DNA of 64,000 nt from Paludibacteraceae bacterium. Its GTDB lineage: Bacteria > Bacteroidota > Bacteroidia > Bacteroidales > Paludibacteraceae. The stretch lies in contig JAFVTU010000020.1 of NCBI GenBank assembly GCA_017503075.1, positions 1 through 64,000 on the forward strand, given 5' to 3'. Under the pieces are notes generated by a model, which searched no databases, had not been told where the DNA came from, and was given only the letters and a program-made list of their open reading frames with translations. Below are positions 51,928 to 62,987 of this stretch, piece after piece. Each line of letters begins with the position of its first letter. The first letter of the stretch is position 1. Position numbers and translations under genes: made by a program.

Positions 51928-52872
51928 ATGAAAAAGATTTTATTATTCCTCGCAACCATGCTAGTGTTTGCATCATGCGAGAATTGGTATATGGATAAGC
52001 ATCTAGGAGGAAGTGATTATCATCCAACGGATGTAAGAACTATTGACTATACCCTTACTGAGGCCGATTATGTCGCGATTGCTGCAAATGCAAAGAATGT
52101 GGAAATTGCTTTGGAGCTGTGTACTTTTGATTCAATTATAACAGATTCAATTATTGATTCTACTTATTACCATGCGCTATTGCAAATCGCTGATACTTTA
52201 GCATTTAATAGTTTGGCACCAGCAGAAACATATGTACCAGCTTTTTTGAATGAAAAGTTCCCACAATTGTCTCCTGGTTCTATTGTGAATCTTACCTACA
52301 ATAATTTAGGTGAGGACCAGCCAGCCAAAGCTACATATTCGCTGACTGATATATGGGGATCTTCTATATACTACAAGCAAGCTATTATCGGTGAAGGTCA
52401 AGGTAAATTAGTGATTCAAGATGTAGTCATAGATCCTGCTCTATCTTACATTTGGAAATACGATGATAGATATGGTATGAAAGCCAGTGGCTTTCTAGGT
52501 AAAGCATATGCAACTGAGTCTTGGGTTGTTACACCTGGCATCAATCTCGCACGTGCAACTAATCCACAATTGAGTTTTGATCAAGCAAGAAAATATGGAG
52601 ACTTCCTCGCGCAATGTTTTGTAATGGCATCTACTGATTATGCAGGAGATGTAACTACATGTACTTGGGACACCATTCCTTTTAACAAAGATGAAAATGA
52701 CGAGTATATTGTACCAGATGGTTCTAACTGGAATTTCATCTCCACAGGTGAGTTGGATCTTTCTGCATATGTAGGTAAAGAAGTATATATTGGTTTCCAA
52801 TACACAAGTGATGAAAGTAATGCTGCTACATGGGAGTTCCAAAATATCCTTGTTGCTGAACCACAAGAGTAA
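51928..52872 (+). CDS. Choice-of-anchor J / DUF5017-like lipoprotein
   Basis: 314 residues from the ATG at 51928; an earlier ATG at 51901 lies in the repeat. The signal peptide has lipobox VFASCE (cysteine about 17). The middle region is unassigned. From about 170 it has a choice-of-anchor J domain: GMKASGFLGKA, SWVVTPGINLA, STGELDLSAYVGKEVYIGFQY and WEFQNILV. The domain resembles the C-terminal domain of the lipoprotein at 44695. It lies directly after the TonB receptor gene, in the place where SusD would be, so it may be a substrate-binding partner. Confidence 0.8.
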   Translation: MKKILLFLATMLVFASCENWYMDKHLGGSDYHPTDVRTIDYTLTEADYVAIAANAKNVEIALELCTFDSIITDSIIDSTYYHALLQIADTLAFNSLAPAETYVPAFLNEKFPQLSPGSIVNLTYNNLGEDQPAKATYSLTDIWGSSIYYKQAIIGEGQGKLVIQDVVIDPALSYIWKYDDRYGMKASGFLGKAYATESWVVTPGINLARATNPQLSFDQARKYGDFLAQCFVMASTDYAGDVTTCTWDTIPFNKDENDEYIVPDGSNWNFISTGELDLSAYVGKEVYIGFQYTSDESNAATWEFQNILVAEPQE

Positions 52873-52882
52873 CTAAATCCAA

Positions 52883-52918
52883 CTCTAGATACTCTAGTTC
52901 ATCTAGTCTATCTAGATT
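52883..52918. repeat. 9-bp tandem array of CTAG words
   Basis: CTCTAGATA, CTCTAGTTC, ATCTAGTCT and ATCTAGATT follow at 9-bp steps, just after the lipoprotein stop. It is the only 9-bp-period array seen; a 7-bp TACACCT repeat follows the terminator at about 52968-52992. Confidence 0.6.
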
Positions 52919-52925
52919 ACAAAGA

Positions 52926-52954
52926 AATAAGGTTGCGAATCTCGCAACCTTATT
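52926..52954. terminator. 13-bp perfect bidirectional terminator
   Basis: AATAAGGTTGCGA (52926-52938), loop ATC, TCGCAACCTTATT (52942-52954). Separates the lipoprotein gene from convergent dapA. Confidence 0.85.
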
Positions 52955-53004
52955 TTATTTTCAAGCCTTTACACCCTACACCTTACACCTTAGCAATCTT
53001 TGCG

Positions 53005-53862
53005 CTACCCTTGCGCTAGCGCTCGGCGGATGACCATCTGTGTATTCTCGGTACAAGGTACCATTGGCAAGCGCAGCACGTTCTTTATCATTCCCATCTC
53101 TGTCAATACCGTCTTTATGCCGCTAGGATTACCTTCTACAAACAAGAGGTGAATCCTATGTCCCATTTTGCTTTGCATCATGGCGTCTTTCTCTAAGACA
53201 ATCTGCTTCATCTCTTTGGGCCATGCGTTGCTTGCTACACTAATCAATCCATCTCCACCTGCTTTCATCATCTCATATGCTAGATCATCATCGCCACTGA
53301 TTACGGCAAAATCGCCATTGGCGATATTTACGGTTTCAGTAAATTGCTCTACACTATTGCATGCTTCTTTGATACCCATAATCTTATCAGGATGAGCGTT
53401 ATAGATGCGTCGCGTAGTCTCTGGCAACAAGTTCACTCCTGTGCGTTTGGGTACATTGTACAAGATTACTGGCACAGGACTAGCCTCTGCCACAGCGCAG
53501 AAATGCTGATACAATCCTTCTTGTTGTGGCCTGTTGTAATAGGGCGTGACCGACAATATCGCCGCAAAATGTGCTACCAATTGTTCTTTCAATTCTTCAA
53601 TGCGTTCCACTACGGCTGCCGTGCTATTGCCACCAATACCCAATACGAGTGGAATTCTACCTGCTACTTTTTGAACAACATATTCTATGATTATATCTTG
53701 CTCCTTGTGGGTGAGAGTAGGGATCTCGCTCGTAGTTCCCAATATCACAAGATAATCTGTACCGCCTGCCACTTGGTGCTCTATAAGTTGACCTAGTGAT
53801 TCATAATCTACTTTCCCTTCTTTTGTAAAGGGTGTTACCAATGCTGTACCTAATCCCTTCAT
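53005..53862 (-). CDS. dapA: 4-hydroxy-tetrahydrodipicolinate synthase
   Basis: 285 residues, a TIM-barrel aldolase that joins pyruvate to aspartate semialdehyde on the way to lysine and meso-diaminopimelate. The active-site lysine is Lys165 in MGIKEACNS, Tyr135 lies in ILYNVPKRTG, and the substrate loop GTTSE is at 42-46. Full length and all motifs intact. The C-terminus RRALAQG is encoded across a GCGCTAGCGC palindrome. Confidence 0.95.
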   Translation of the reverse strand: MKGLGTALVTPFTKEGKVDYESLGQLIEHQVAGGTDYLVILGTTSEIPTLTHKEQDIIIEYVVQKVAGRIPLVLGIGGNSTAAVVERIEELKEQLVAHFAAILSVTPYYNRPQQEGLYQHFCAVAEASPVPVILYNVPKRTGVNLLPETTRRIYNAHPDKIMGIKEACNSVEQFTETVNIANGDFAVISGDDDLAYEMMKAGGDGLISVASNAWPKEMKQIVLEKDAMMQSKMGHRIHLLFVEGNPSGIKTVLTEMGMIKNVLRLPMVPCTENTQMVIRRALAQG

Positions 53863-53867
53863 ATCAT

Positions 53868-54329
53868 TTAACTATTTTGGCTAAACATATTGATGTATTT
53901 GATAATCTGTTCAAACAAAAAGTCTGGTTTCTCTTGAGCAGGCGTATTAATTGTCATATCATAGATGCCTTCACGAGTATGTCTTCCTACCTTGAAATCC
54001 GCGCATATATACATTGCCATATACTGCATGGTGCGTGATGGTTCTTGTGTCAAATCTATCAGTATATCAAATTGTCTTGCACTAATCTGTTCTTTTACAT
54101 CAGATTTAGGACGCTGAGTTAGCCGACAAATCTTCTTCTTATCTGGCATGGTAAATAGTACCACATCCTTCTGTGATTGTTCAATCTTTTGGATAAGATG
54201 CTGAATATCATCCGTTGGATACAATACCGCCACACTGCGTACTTCATCCCATGTAGGCATTACCACGGTTCTTGTTGCTTGATGCTTTAGTGTCCAAGCA
54301 AAAATCCCTTCTCTAATTGTATCTATCAT
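53868..54329 (-). CDS. Conserved protein of unknown function (DUF6913-like)
   Basis: 153 residues from the ATG at 54329; a GTG at 54353 would overlap the ligA stop and add eight residues. A compact alpha/beta protein without a signal peptide. RSVAVLYPTDDIQHLIQKI, FDILIDLTQEPSRTMQYM and ICADFKVGRHTREGIYDM are the most distinctive stretches, the last also seen in small proteins next to dapA in other Bacteroidetes (DUF6913, low confidence). Six bases separate it from dapA, so the two are probably co-expressed. Confidence 0.6.
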   Translation of the reverse strand: MIDTIREGIFAWTLKHQATRTVVMPTWDEVRSVAVLYPTDDIQHLIQKIEQSQKDVVLFTMPDKKKICRLTQRPKSDVKEQISARQFDILIDLTQEPSRTMQYMAMYICADFKVGRHTREGIYDMTINTPAQEKPDFLFEQIIKYINMFSQNS

Positions 54330-54342
54330 AAGCTTTTTATTT

Positions 54343-58070
<3,728 letters not shown>

Positions 58071-58102
58071 TAATCTATTACCTATTGTACACGATTAGTC
58101 TG

Positions 58103-58110
58103 CAAAAGTA
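58103..58110 (-). promoter_or_regulatory. -7 box TACTTTTG for the nuclease-ligA unit
   Basis: Near-consensus box 33 bases before the start at 58070. Confidence 0.55.
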
Positions 58111-58156
58111 CAATTTTTTTTGCATATATGCAAATTTATGCATATATTTTTGCAAA

Positions 58157-58222
58157 TTTCTGCCGCTCTCTCAACGGGCTTTCCCGATACCACTACGATA
58201 CCACTCTGATATTTTGCGAGAT
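58157..58222. repeat. 11-bp array in the divergent spacer
   Basis: CTCTCAACGGG, CTTTCCCGATA, CCACTACGATA, CCACTCTGATA and TTTTGCGAGAT at 11-bp steps. It lies between the nuclease promoter and the yceD promoter. Close to the array at 19740 when that is read on the other strand. Confidence 0.6.
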
Positions 58223-58314
58223 CATAACCATGTATGTTACGGATAATTCTTATTTGATGTAATATTTTTTTTACACTTTTTTCAAAAATATTTGGTCAAT
58301 TCAAAAAAAAGCAG

Positions 58315-58322
58315 TACCTTTG
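58315..58322 (+). promoter_or_regulatory. -7 box TACCTTTG for yceD-rpmF
   Basis: Exact consensus 27 bases before the start at 58349. Confidence 0.7.
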
Positions 58323-58348
58323 CAAGCCAATTTGGATAAAAGTGTAGT

Positions 58349-58777
58349 ATGATGGATAAAAAATCGCATATTGTGACTTTGGATTTGCTGGGGTTAGGTA
58401 GTCATGTGTTTGATTTTCAGTTAGATGATGCTTACTTTTCCGAAATAGAGGGCTCTGAGTTGCTAGGTGGAGATGTTCAGGTCAATGTGACGCTCAATCT
58501 GCGTGAGTATGACTTTGATTTGCACATAGCGGTCAAAGGATTGGTGCAAGTCACTTGTGATCGATGTCTTGATGAGATGGATATCGTCGTTGATGCTGAA
58601 GAGTGCGAGTGGGAGTGGGATGAGCAACCTAAGCAATTAGACCTCAGTTGGCTAGCATACGAGTTGATCATAGTTAATCTTCCTTTGGTGCACAGTCACC
58701 AAGATGGTGGTTGTAATCCTGAAATGGATGCACTTCTCCAAAACCACCTTTGTGCTAAAGTTGAAGATGAAGAATGA
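58349..58777 (+). CDS. YceD/DUF177 protein
   Basis: 142 residues. Conserved central VQVTCDRCLDEMD, with a C-x-x-C that can bind metal, and an acidic C-terminus. In most bacteria this gene precedes rpmF (L32), as here, and the protein has been tied to 23S rRNA processing. Two in-frame ATGs lie next to each other (58349 and 58352); either is possible. Confidence 0.87.
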   Translation: MMDKKSHIVTLDLLGLGSHVFDFQLDDAYFSEIEGSELLGGDVQVNVTLNLREYDFDLHIAVKGLVQVTCDRCLDEMDIVVDAEECEWEWDEQPKQLDLSWLAYELIIVNLPLVHSHQDGGCNPEMDALLQNHLCAKVEDEE

Positions 58778-58882
58778 TATATGAAGGCTTGATATGGTTG
58801 TGATTTGGCAGTTCTGCGTGGTCAAACATAACATTGATGGCTGGATAAAGTTTAAAAATAACATATAAAAAAATAAAGAATT

Positions 58883-59068
58883 ATGGCACATCCAAAAAGA
58901 AGACAATCGCACACCAGACAAGCGAAACGTCGTACTCACGACAAGGCTAAAATGCCAGCATTGGCTCTCTGTCCTAACTGTGGCGCACACTACATTTACC
59001 ACACTATCTGCCCTACTTGTGGATACTATCGTGGTAAATTGGCTGTAGAGCAAGCAGCAGAGGCCTAA
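58883..59068 (+). CDS. rpmF: 50S ribosomal protein L32
   Basis: 61 residues. MAHPKRRQSHTRQAKRRTHD is the usual start, and the zinc ribbon CPNC...CPTCGYYRGK is complete (C+ form). It follows yceD. Confidence 0.97.
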   Translation: MAHPKRRQSHTRQAKRRTHDKAKMPALALCPNCGAHYIYHTICPTCGYYRGKLAVEQAAEA

Positions 59069-59080
59069 CGGTAGGCGGTT

Positions 59081-59158
59081 GATAGGAGGCGTCGAGAGGA
59101 CGCTGCTCCTAATCTTGAACAACGCGTATAGGCTCTGAGTGTAAACTTAGAGCCTATA
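59081..59158 (+). terminator. Two hairpins after rpmF
   Basis: AGGAGGCGTC-N-GACGCTGCTCCT (about 59081-59111) is followed by TATAGGCTCT (59127-59136) pairing with AGAGCCTATA (59149-59158). They close the yceD-rpmF unit, although the T run is weak. Confidence 0.55.
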
Positions 59159-59197
59159 TGTTGAAAATCGACCAAGACCTTTCTTGAAACATTCGCT

Positions 59198-59231
59198 AAA
59201 CACTAAACACTCAACACTAAACAAAACTAAC
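59198..59231. repeat. CTAAACA repeats before the pseudouridine synthase
   Basis: CTAAACACTAAACACTCAACACTAAAC directly precedes the ATG at 59232. No palindrome here. Confidence 0.5.
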
Positions 59232-60296
59232 ATGTTTGATCCAAACAATCGCACCCCACGCCGTGGTGGCTACCGTCAGGATGAGAATCCGCGTGAGCGA
59301 AGCGGCGCGACTATGTCTGCTGATGGAGCTACTTTCCGTCCTCGTTTTAATCCTAATGCTACACCTCAAGAAGGAGGTGTTCGCCGCCGACAACGCATCA
59401 CACGCACTGCGGGTGCTACACGCGTAGAGAAGGTTGAGGCTCGTCCTTCTTTCCGAAATGCTGCTACATCAAATGCTAATAGCACTGCAGACCACGGTTT
59501 CCGTCCACGTCCAAAGCATAATGCAGATGTGTACTCTAATAAGAAACGACAAGAATATATTAAGAAATACGAAGATCCTACCAAGCCAATTCGCCTTAAT
59601 AAATACCTTGCCAATGCAGGTATTTGTTCACGCCGCGAAGCTGATGATTTTATCCAAGCTGGTATCATTACCGTCAATGGTATTGTTGTAGATAATCTTG
59701 GAGCTAAGGTGTTGCCTACCGACAAGGTTATGTTTCATGATCAACCTGTTCGCCGCGAACGCAAAGTATATATCTTGCTCAATAAACCGAAGAATACTGT
59801 AACGACCACCGATGATCCACAAGAGCGTCATACCGTATTAGATATCGTGCGCAACGCGTGCGCGGAGCGTATCTATCCGGTAGGTCGTCTCGACCGCAAT
59901 ACCACAGGCGTACTCCTGCTCACTAATGATGGTGACCTTGCTGCTAAACTCACACATCCTAAATTTGGCAAGAAGAAGATATATGCCGTTACGCTTGATC
60001 GTGAACTTGAGGATGCTGATGAGGTTGTTTTACGTGCGGGTATCACATTGGATGATGAGAAGATTGTACCTGACGCGATGGAATTCCCACAAGAGGACCG
60101 CAAGCATATTGGTCTCGAGATTCACTCTGGACAAAATCGTGTTGTGCGCCGTATGTTCGAGAAAGTGGGCTATCGCGTTACCAAACTCGATCGCGTTTCT
60201 TTCGCTGGACTTACTAAGAAGAATGTGGCGCGTGGTAAGTACCGATTCTTGACGGCTAAGGAGGTTTCTATGTTGCAAATGGGAGCATTTGAATAA
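59232..60296 (+). CDS. RsuA/RluB-family pseudouridine synthase with long basic N-terminus
   Basis: 354 residues from the ATG at 59232; an ATG at 59184 lies in the repeat and overlaps a terminator-like hairpin. The first 115 residues are basic, low in complexity and rich in R, N and P (PRRGGYRQDENPRERSG), usual in Bacteroidetes members. The S4 domain starts at about 120 (IRLNKYLANAGICSRREAD), followed by the catalytic domain with the aspartate in VGRLDRNTTGVLLLTNDG. Modifies uridine in 23S or 16S rRNA; which site cannot be told from the sequence. Confidence 0.88.
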   Translation: MFDPNNRTPRRGGYRQDENPRERSGATMSADGATFRPRFNPNATPQEGGVRRRQRITRTAGATRVEKVEARPSFRNAATSNANSTADHGFRPRPKHNADVYSNKKRQEYIKKYEDPTKPIRLNKYLANAGICSRREADDFIQAGIITVNGIVVDNLGAKVLPTDKVMFHDQPVRRERKVYILLNKPKNTVTTTDDPQERHTVLDIVRNACAERIYPVGRLDRNTTGVLLLTNDGDLAAKLTHPKFGKKKIYAVTLDRELEDADEVVLRAGITLDDEKIVPDAMEFPQEDRKHIGLEIHSGQNRVVRRMFEKVGYRVTKLDRVSFAGLTKKNVARGKYRFLTAKEVSMLQMGAFE

Positions 60297-60407
60297 ATTG
60301 GTTACAGAGGCGCGAGGCGAATTGCCTTACGCCTTTGCTTTTTTGAAATAATTTTGTTTAACGACTTAATGACCTTAAAAGTCCTTAATGTCCTTAATTT
60401 TAATTCT
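60297..60407. repeat. Spacer with 9-11-bp CTTAATGACC words and weak terminator
   Basis: AGGCG-N-CGCCT followed by TTTGCTTTTTT (60313-60341) could end the synthase transcript. Then CTTAATGACCTTAAAAGTCC and CTTAATGTCCTTAATTTT repeat up to the esterase start. Confidence 0.5.
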
Positions 60408-61556
60408 ATGAAAAAAATCTTTTTCCTCGCAGCCATGTCGCTGCTCACAATTGGACTCTTTGCTGAGACCGTTCCTGCTGTTGACACTCGTGTCACTTTT
60501 GTTGGACGTACAGCTGTTGAAGGCACCAGTGTTTCTTTTGACTGGACTGCTACTTACTTCCGTATCGCATTCTCTGGAGAGGGACTGACTATGAAGGCGT
60601 CAGATGTAAAACTTGGCGTTGACACCGAAGAGGCTGCTGCCAAACTCCACAACTACTATGCTGTATGGATTGACTCTCCTACTAGTGCTGAGCCACATCG
60701 TATCATCGAAGTTAAGCCTGGTCAGCAAGTAATCGAACTTGTTGATCCTATGTACCTCAAGAAGTCGCGCCGCTCTGTGCACGAGGTTGTTGTACAAAAG
60801 CGTACCGAGGGCGAACAAGGCAAAACTACCATTCATGAGTTTACTGCCATCAAGGGAAAATTCTTCCCTGCTACTCCGCTCAAGGAGCGCCAATTGGAGT
60901 TTATCGGCGATAGTTACACCTGTGGTTATGGTATCGATGCTCCTACTAAAGAGGAGAAGTTTTCACCTGAAACTGAGAACGCTTCTCGTAGTTATGCTGC
61001 CATCGTTTCTCGTTATTTCGATGCAGACTATATTGCTGTGGCGCACTCAGGTATGGGTATTGCACGCAACTACAACTCTAAGTTCCCTAAATGGCATATG
61101 CCTGATCGCTATTTGCAAACTTTCGACATGGACTCTACGCAAGCTACTCGTTGGAATGCAGCAGAGCATGCTTTCAAACCAGCAATGACGGTGATTTATT
61201 TGGGACCTAACGATTTTTCTGTATCGTTGCAACCTAAATACGAAAGTTATCGTGACAACTACTATCGCCTAATCCGCTCTATCAAAGCTAATTATGGCGA
61301 AGATCACCCAGTGTTATGTGTCGCAGCGAAGTCTCATGAGTATCTCGGAGAGTACGTGCGTGAGTTGGCTAAGAATAGTGGCATGAAGAATGTCAACTAT
61401 CTCGTGTATTGCCCAGCGCAACACAACCATACCAATGAGGATTTGGGTGCTGACGTTCACCCTAACTACAATGGTCAAAAGAAGAAAGCATATTCTATCA
61501 TTCCTTATATCGCCACCATCACCGGCTGGGGATTGCAAGACGCTATTGTAGAGTAA
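60408..61556 (+). CDS. CE2-type carbohydrate esterase, copy 1 of 3
   Basis: 382 residues from the ATG at 60408 (a longer frame begins in the repeat). A signal peptide (1-18, GLFA-ET) is followed by the CE2 N-terminal jelly roll (about 20-160, VDTRVTFVGRTAVEGTSVSF) and the SGNH domain: FIGDSYTCGYG (nucleophile serine about 171), YLGPNDF, and DVHPNYNGQKKKA (catalytic histidine). CE2 enzymes remove acetyl groups from xylan, glucomannan and similar sugars. First of three tandem copies; it keeps the full GDS motif. It ends AIVE like copy 2. Confidence 0.9.
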   Translation: MKKIFFLAAMSLLTIGLFAETVPAVDTRVTFVGRTAVEGTSVSFDWTATYFRIAFSGEGLTMKASDVKLGVDTEEAAAKLHNYYAVWIDSPTSAEPHRIIEVKPGQQVIELVDPMYLKKSRRSVHEVVVQKRTEGEQGKTTIHEFTAIKGKFFPATPLKERQLEFIGDSYTCGYGIDAPTKEEKFSPETENASRSYAAIVSRYFDADYIAVAHSGMGIARNYNSKFPKWHMPDRYLQTFDMDSTQATRWNAAEHAFKPAMTVIYLGPNDFSVSLQPKYESYRDNYYRLIRSIKANYGEDHPVLCVAAKSHEYLGEYVRELAKNSGMKNVNYLVYCPAQHNHTNEDLGADVHPNYNGQKKKAYSIIPYIATITGWGLQDAIVE

Positions 61557-61804
61557 TTAGATCGCTGTGCTGTAGATCGTTTCGCTGTCGCTACACTGTA
61601 GATCAGTGCAAAGTACCTTGAAGAAAAGAATTTATTTTTGTTTTGCTTACCAATGCAGTGCACTGCATTCTTATAAGCAAAACAAAATAAATATCCTTGA
61701 TTTTTGAATATTTTTTAAGCGTAGCGCATTTTTGTTTTAAAGAAAGAAATTGACAATAATTGACGTGTATAAAATTGACGCCAATTGTCTTAAAAAAAAC
61801 ATAT
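61557..61804. other. Spacer with a very long hairpin and AATTGAC repeats
   Basis: Holds GCTGT...TGTAGATC repeats (61559-61608), a long hairpin (61631-61693) and three AATTGAC words (61748-61754, 61758-61764, 61773-61779) near the start of the next gene. No TAnnTTTG box is clear. Confidence 0.55.
61631..61693. terminator. Nearly perfect 20-bp hairpin with an inner palindrome
   Basis: ATTTATTTTTGTTTTGCTTA (61631-61650) pairs with 61675-61693 (one base fewer) around the perfect palindrome AATGCAGTGCACTGCATT (61653-61670). The overall stem is about 60 nt. It could stop transcription on both strands between esterase copies 1 and 2, or be a remnant of a mobile element. Confidence 0.7.
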
Positions 61805-62908
61805 ATGAAAAAGTTGTTTTTTATTGCAGTTTCCATGCTGTTATCCACAGCCGCTTGGGCGGAGACCGTCCCTGCTACCGACTCTCGCATCACTTTCGTC
61901 GGTCGCTCTGTCGTTGAGAACGATTCCTATCGTTTTGATTTTCCATCCACCTACTTTCGCGTAGCGTTTACAGGCAAGAAACTCTCCATGCGTGTGACTG
62001 ATACCAAACGCAATTTCTACGCTGTTTGGCTAGATACTCCTACTTCTGCTGAGCCTACTCATGTGATTGAAGTAAAGGGTAATGATACTATTATTAATTT
62101 GATAACTTTGGCAGATACTAAGAAGTCGAAAATCAAAGAGCATCAGGTAGTTATACAACGTCGTACGGAAGCTAACTGCGGTACAACAACTGTTAAGGAA
62201 TTCATTACCGATGGTAAGTTCCTTCAAGCGGAACCATTAAAAACTCGTCAAATCGAGTTCATAGGCGATAGCTATACTTGTGGCTATGGCGTAGATGCCC
62301 CATCTCGTCGAGATCCTTTCAAAGACGAAACTGAGAATGCTTCACGTACCTATGCTAGTATCGTTGCGCGCTATTTCAATGCAGACTATTTCACCATTGC
62401 TCACTCTGGTCGCGGTATCACTCGCAACGCAGGTTCGGGTGTTCCTTGGGAGGTCATGACTGATATCTATCAATATACCCTTGATCGCGACTCACTCTCA
62501 CGTTGGAATGTAGCAAATTCTGATTTTCGCCCTGCCATGACGGTTATCTACTTGGGAGCCAATGACTTCTCATCGTCTATGGCACCAGCGTATAACAAGT
62601 TTGAGAAGGATTATCTCCGCCTATTGGGCTATGTCAAGGCCAATTATGGTGAGAATCATCCTATCTTGTGCGTTTCTACCAAGGCGCATGACTATTTGTT
62701 TACCTACGTAAAACAAGTGGTTAAGACTTGTGGGTTGAAGAATGTAGAGTATTTGGGCTATTTCCCTGCTCAACATCACGATACCGACGAGGACCTGGGT
62801 GCGGGTTGGCATCCTAACTACAATGGTCAAAAGAAACTAGCTTTCTCTATCATACCATACATCGCTACCATGACTGGTTGGGGATTGCAGGATGCTATTG
62901 TAGAATAA
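61805..62908 (+). CDS. CE2-type carbohydrate esterase, copy 2 of 3
   Basis: 367 residues from the ATG at 61805, right after the AATTGAC words. A signal peptide (1-18, AAWA-ET) is followed by a CE2 jelly roll that is about 14 residues shorter than in copies 1 and 3 between MRVTD and FYAVWLD. The SGNH domain has FIGDSYTCGYG, YLGANDF and GWHPNYNGQKKLA. Its substrate may differ slightly because of the shorter loop. It shares near-identical 3' sequence (TGGGGATTGCA) with copy 1. Confidence 0.9.
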   Translation: MKKLFFIAVSMLLSTAAWAETVPATDSRITFVGRSVVENDSYRFDFPSTYFRVAFTGKKLSMRVTDTKRNFYAVWLDTPTSAEPTHVIEVKGNDTIINLITLADTKKSKIKEHQVVIQRRTEANCGTTTVKEFITDGKFLQAEPLKTRQIEFIGDSYTCGYGVDAPSRRDPFKDETENASRTYASIVARYFNADYFTIAHSGRGITRNAGSGVPWEVMTDIYQYTLDRDSLSRWNVANSDFRPAMTVIYLGANDFSSSMAPAYNKFEKDYLRLLGYVKANYGENHPILCVSTKAHDYLFTYVKQVVKTCGLKNVEYLGYFPAQHHDTDEDLGAGWHPNYNGQKKLAFSIIPYIATMTGWGLQDAIVE

Positions 62909-62987
62909 AAGTTTAAAGTTTATGGTTTAAGGTTTAAAGGCGGGGGTCCCTAGCCTTTAACCTCTAACCTTTAACCTCTCATCTAAT
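62909..62987. repeat. GGTTTAAAGG repeats and hairpin before copy 3
   Basis: GTTTAAAGTTTATGGTTTAAGG and the reverse-complement words CCTTTAACCTCTAACC face each other around GGGGGTCCC. GGTTTAAAGGC and GCCTTTAACC form the hairpin. It lies directly ahead of the ATG at 62988. Confidence 0.6.
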
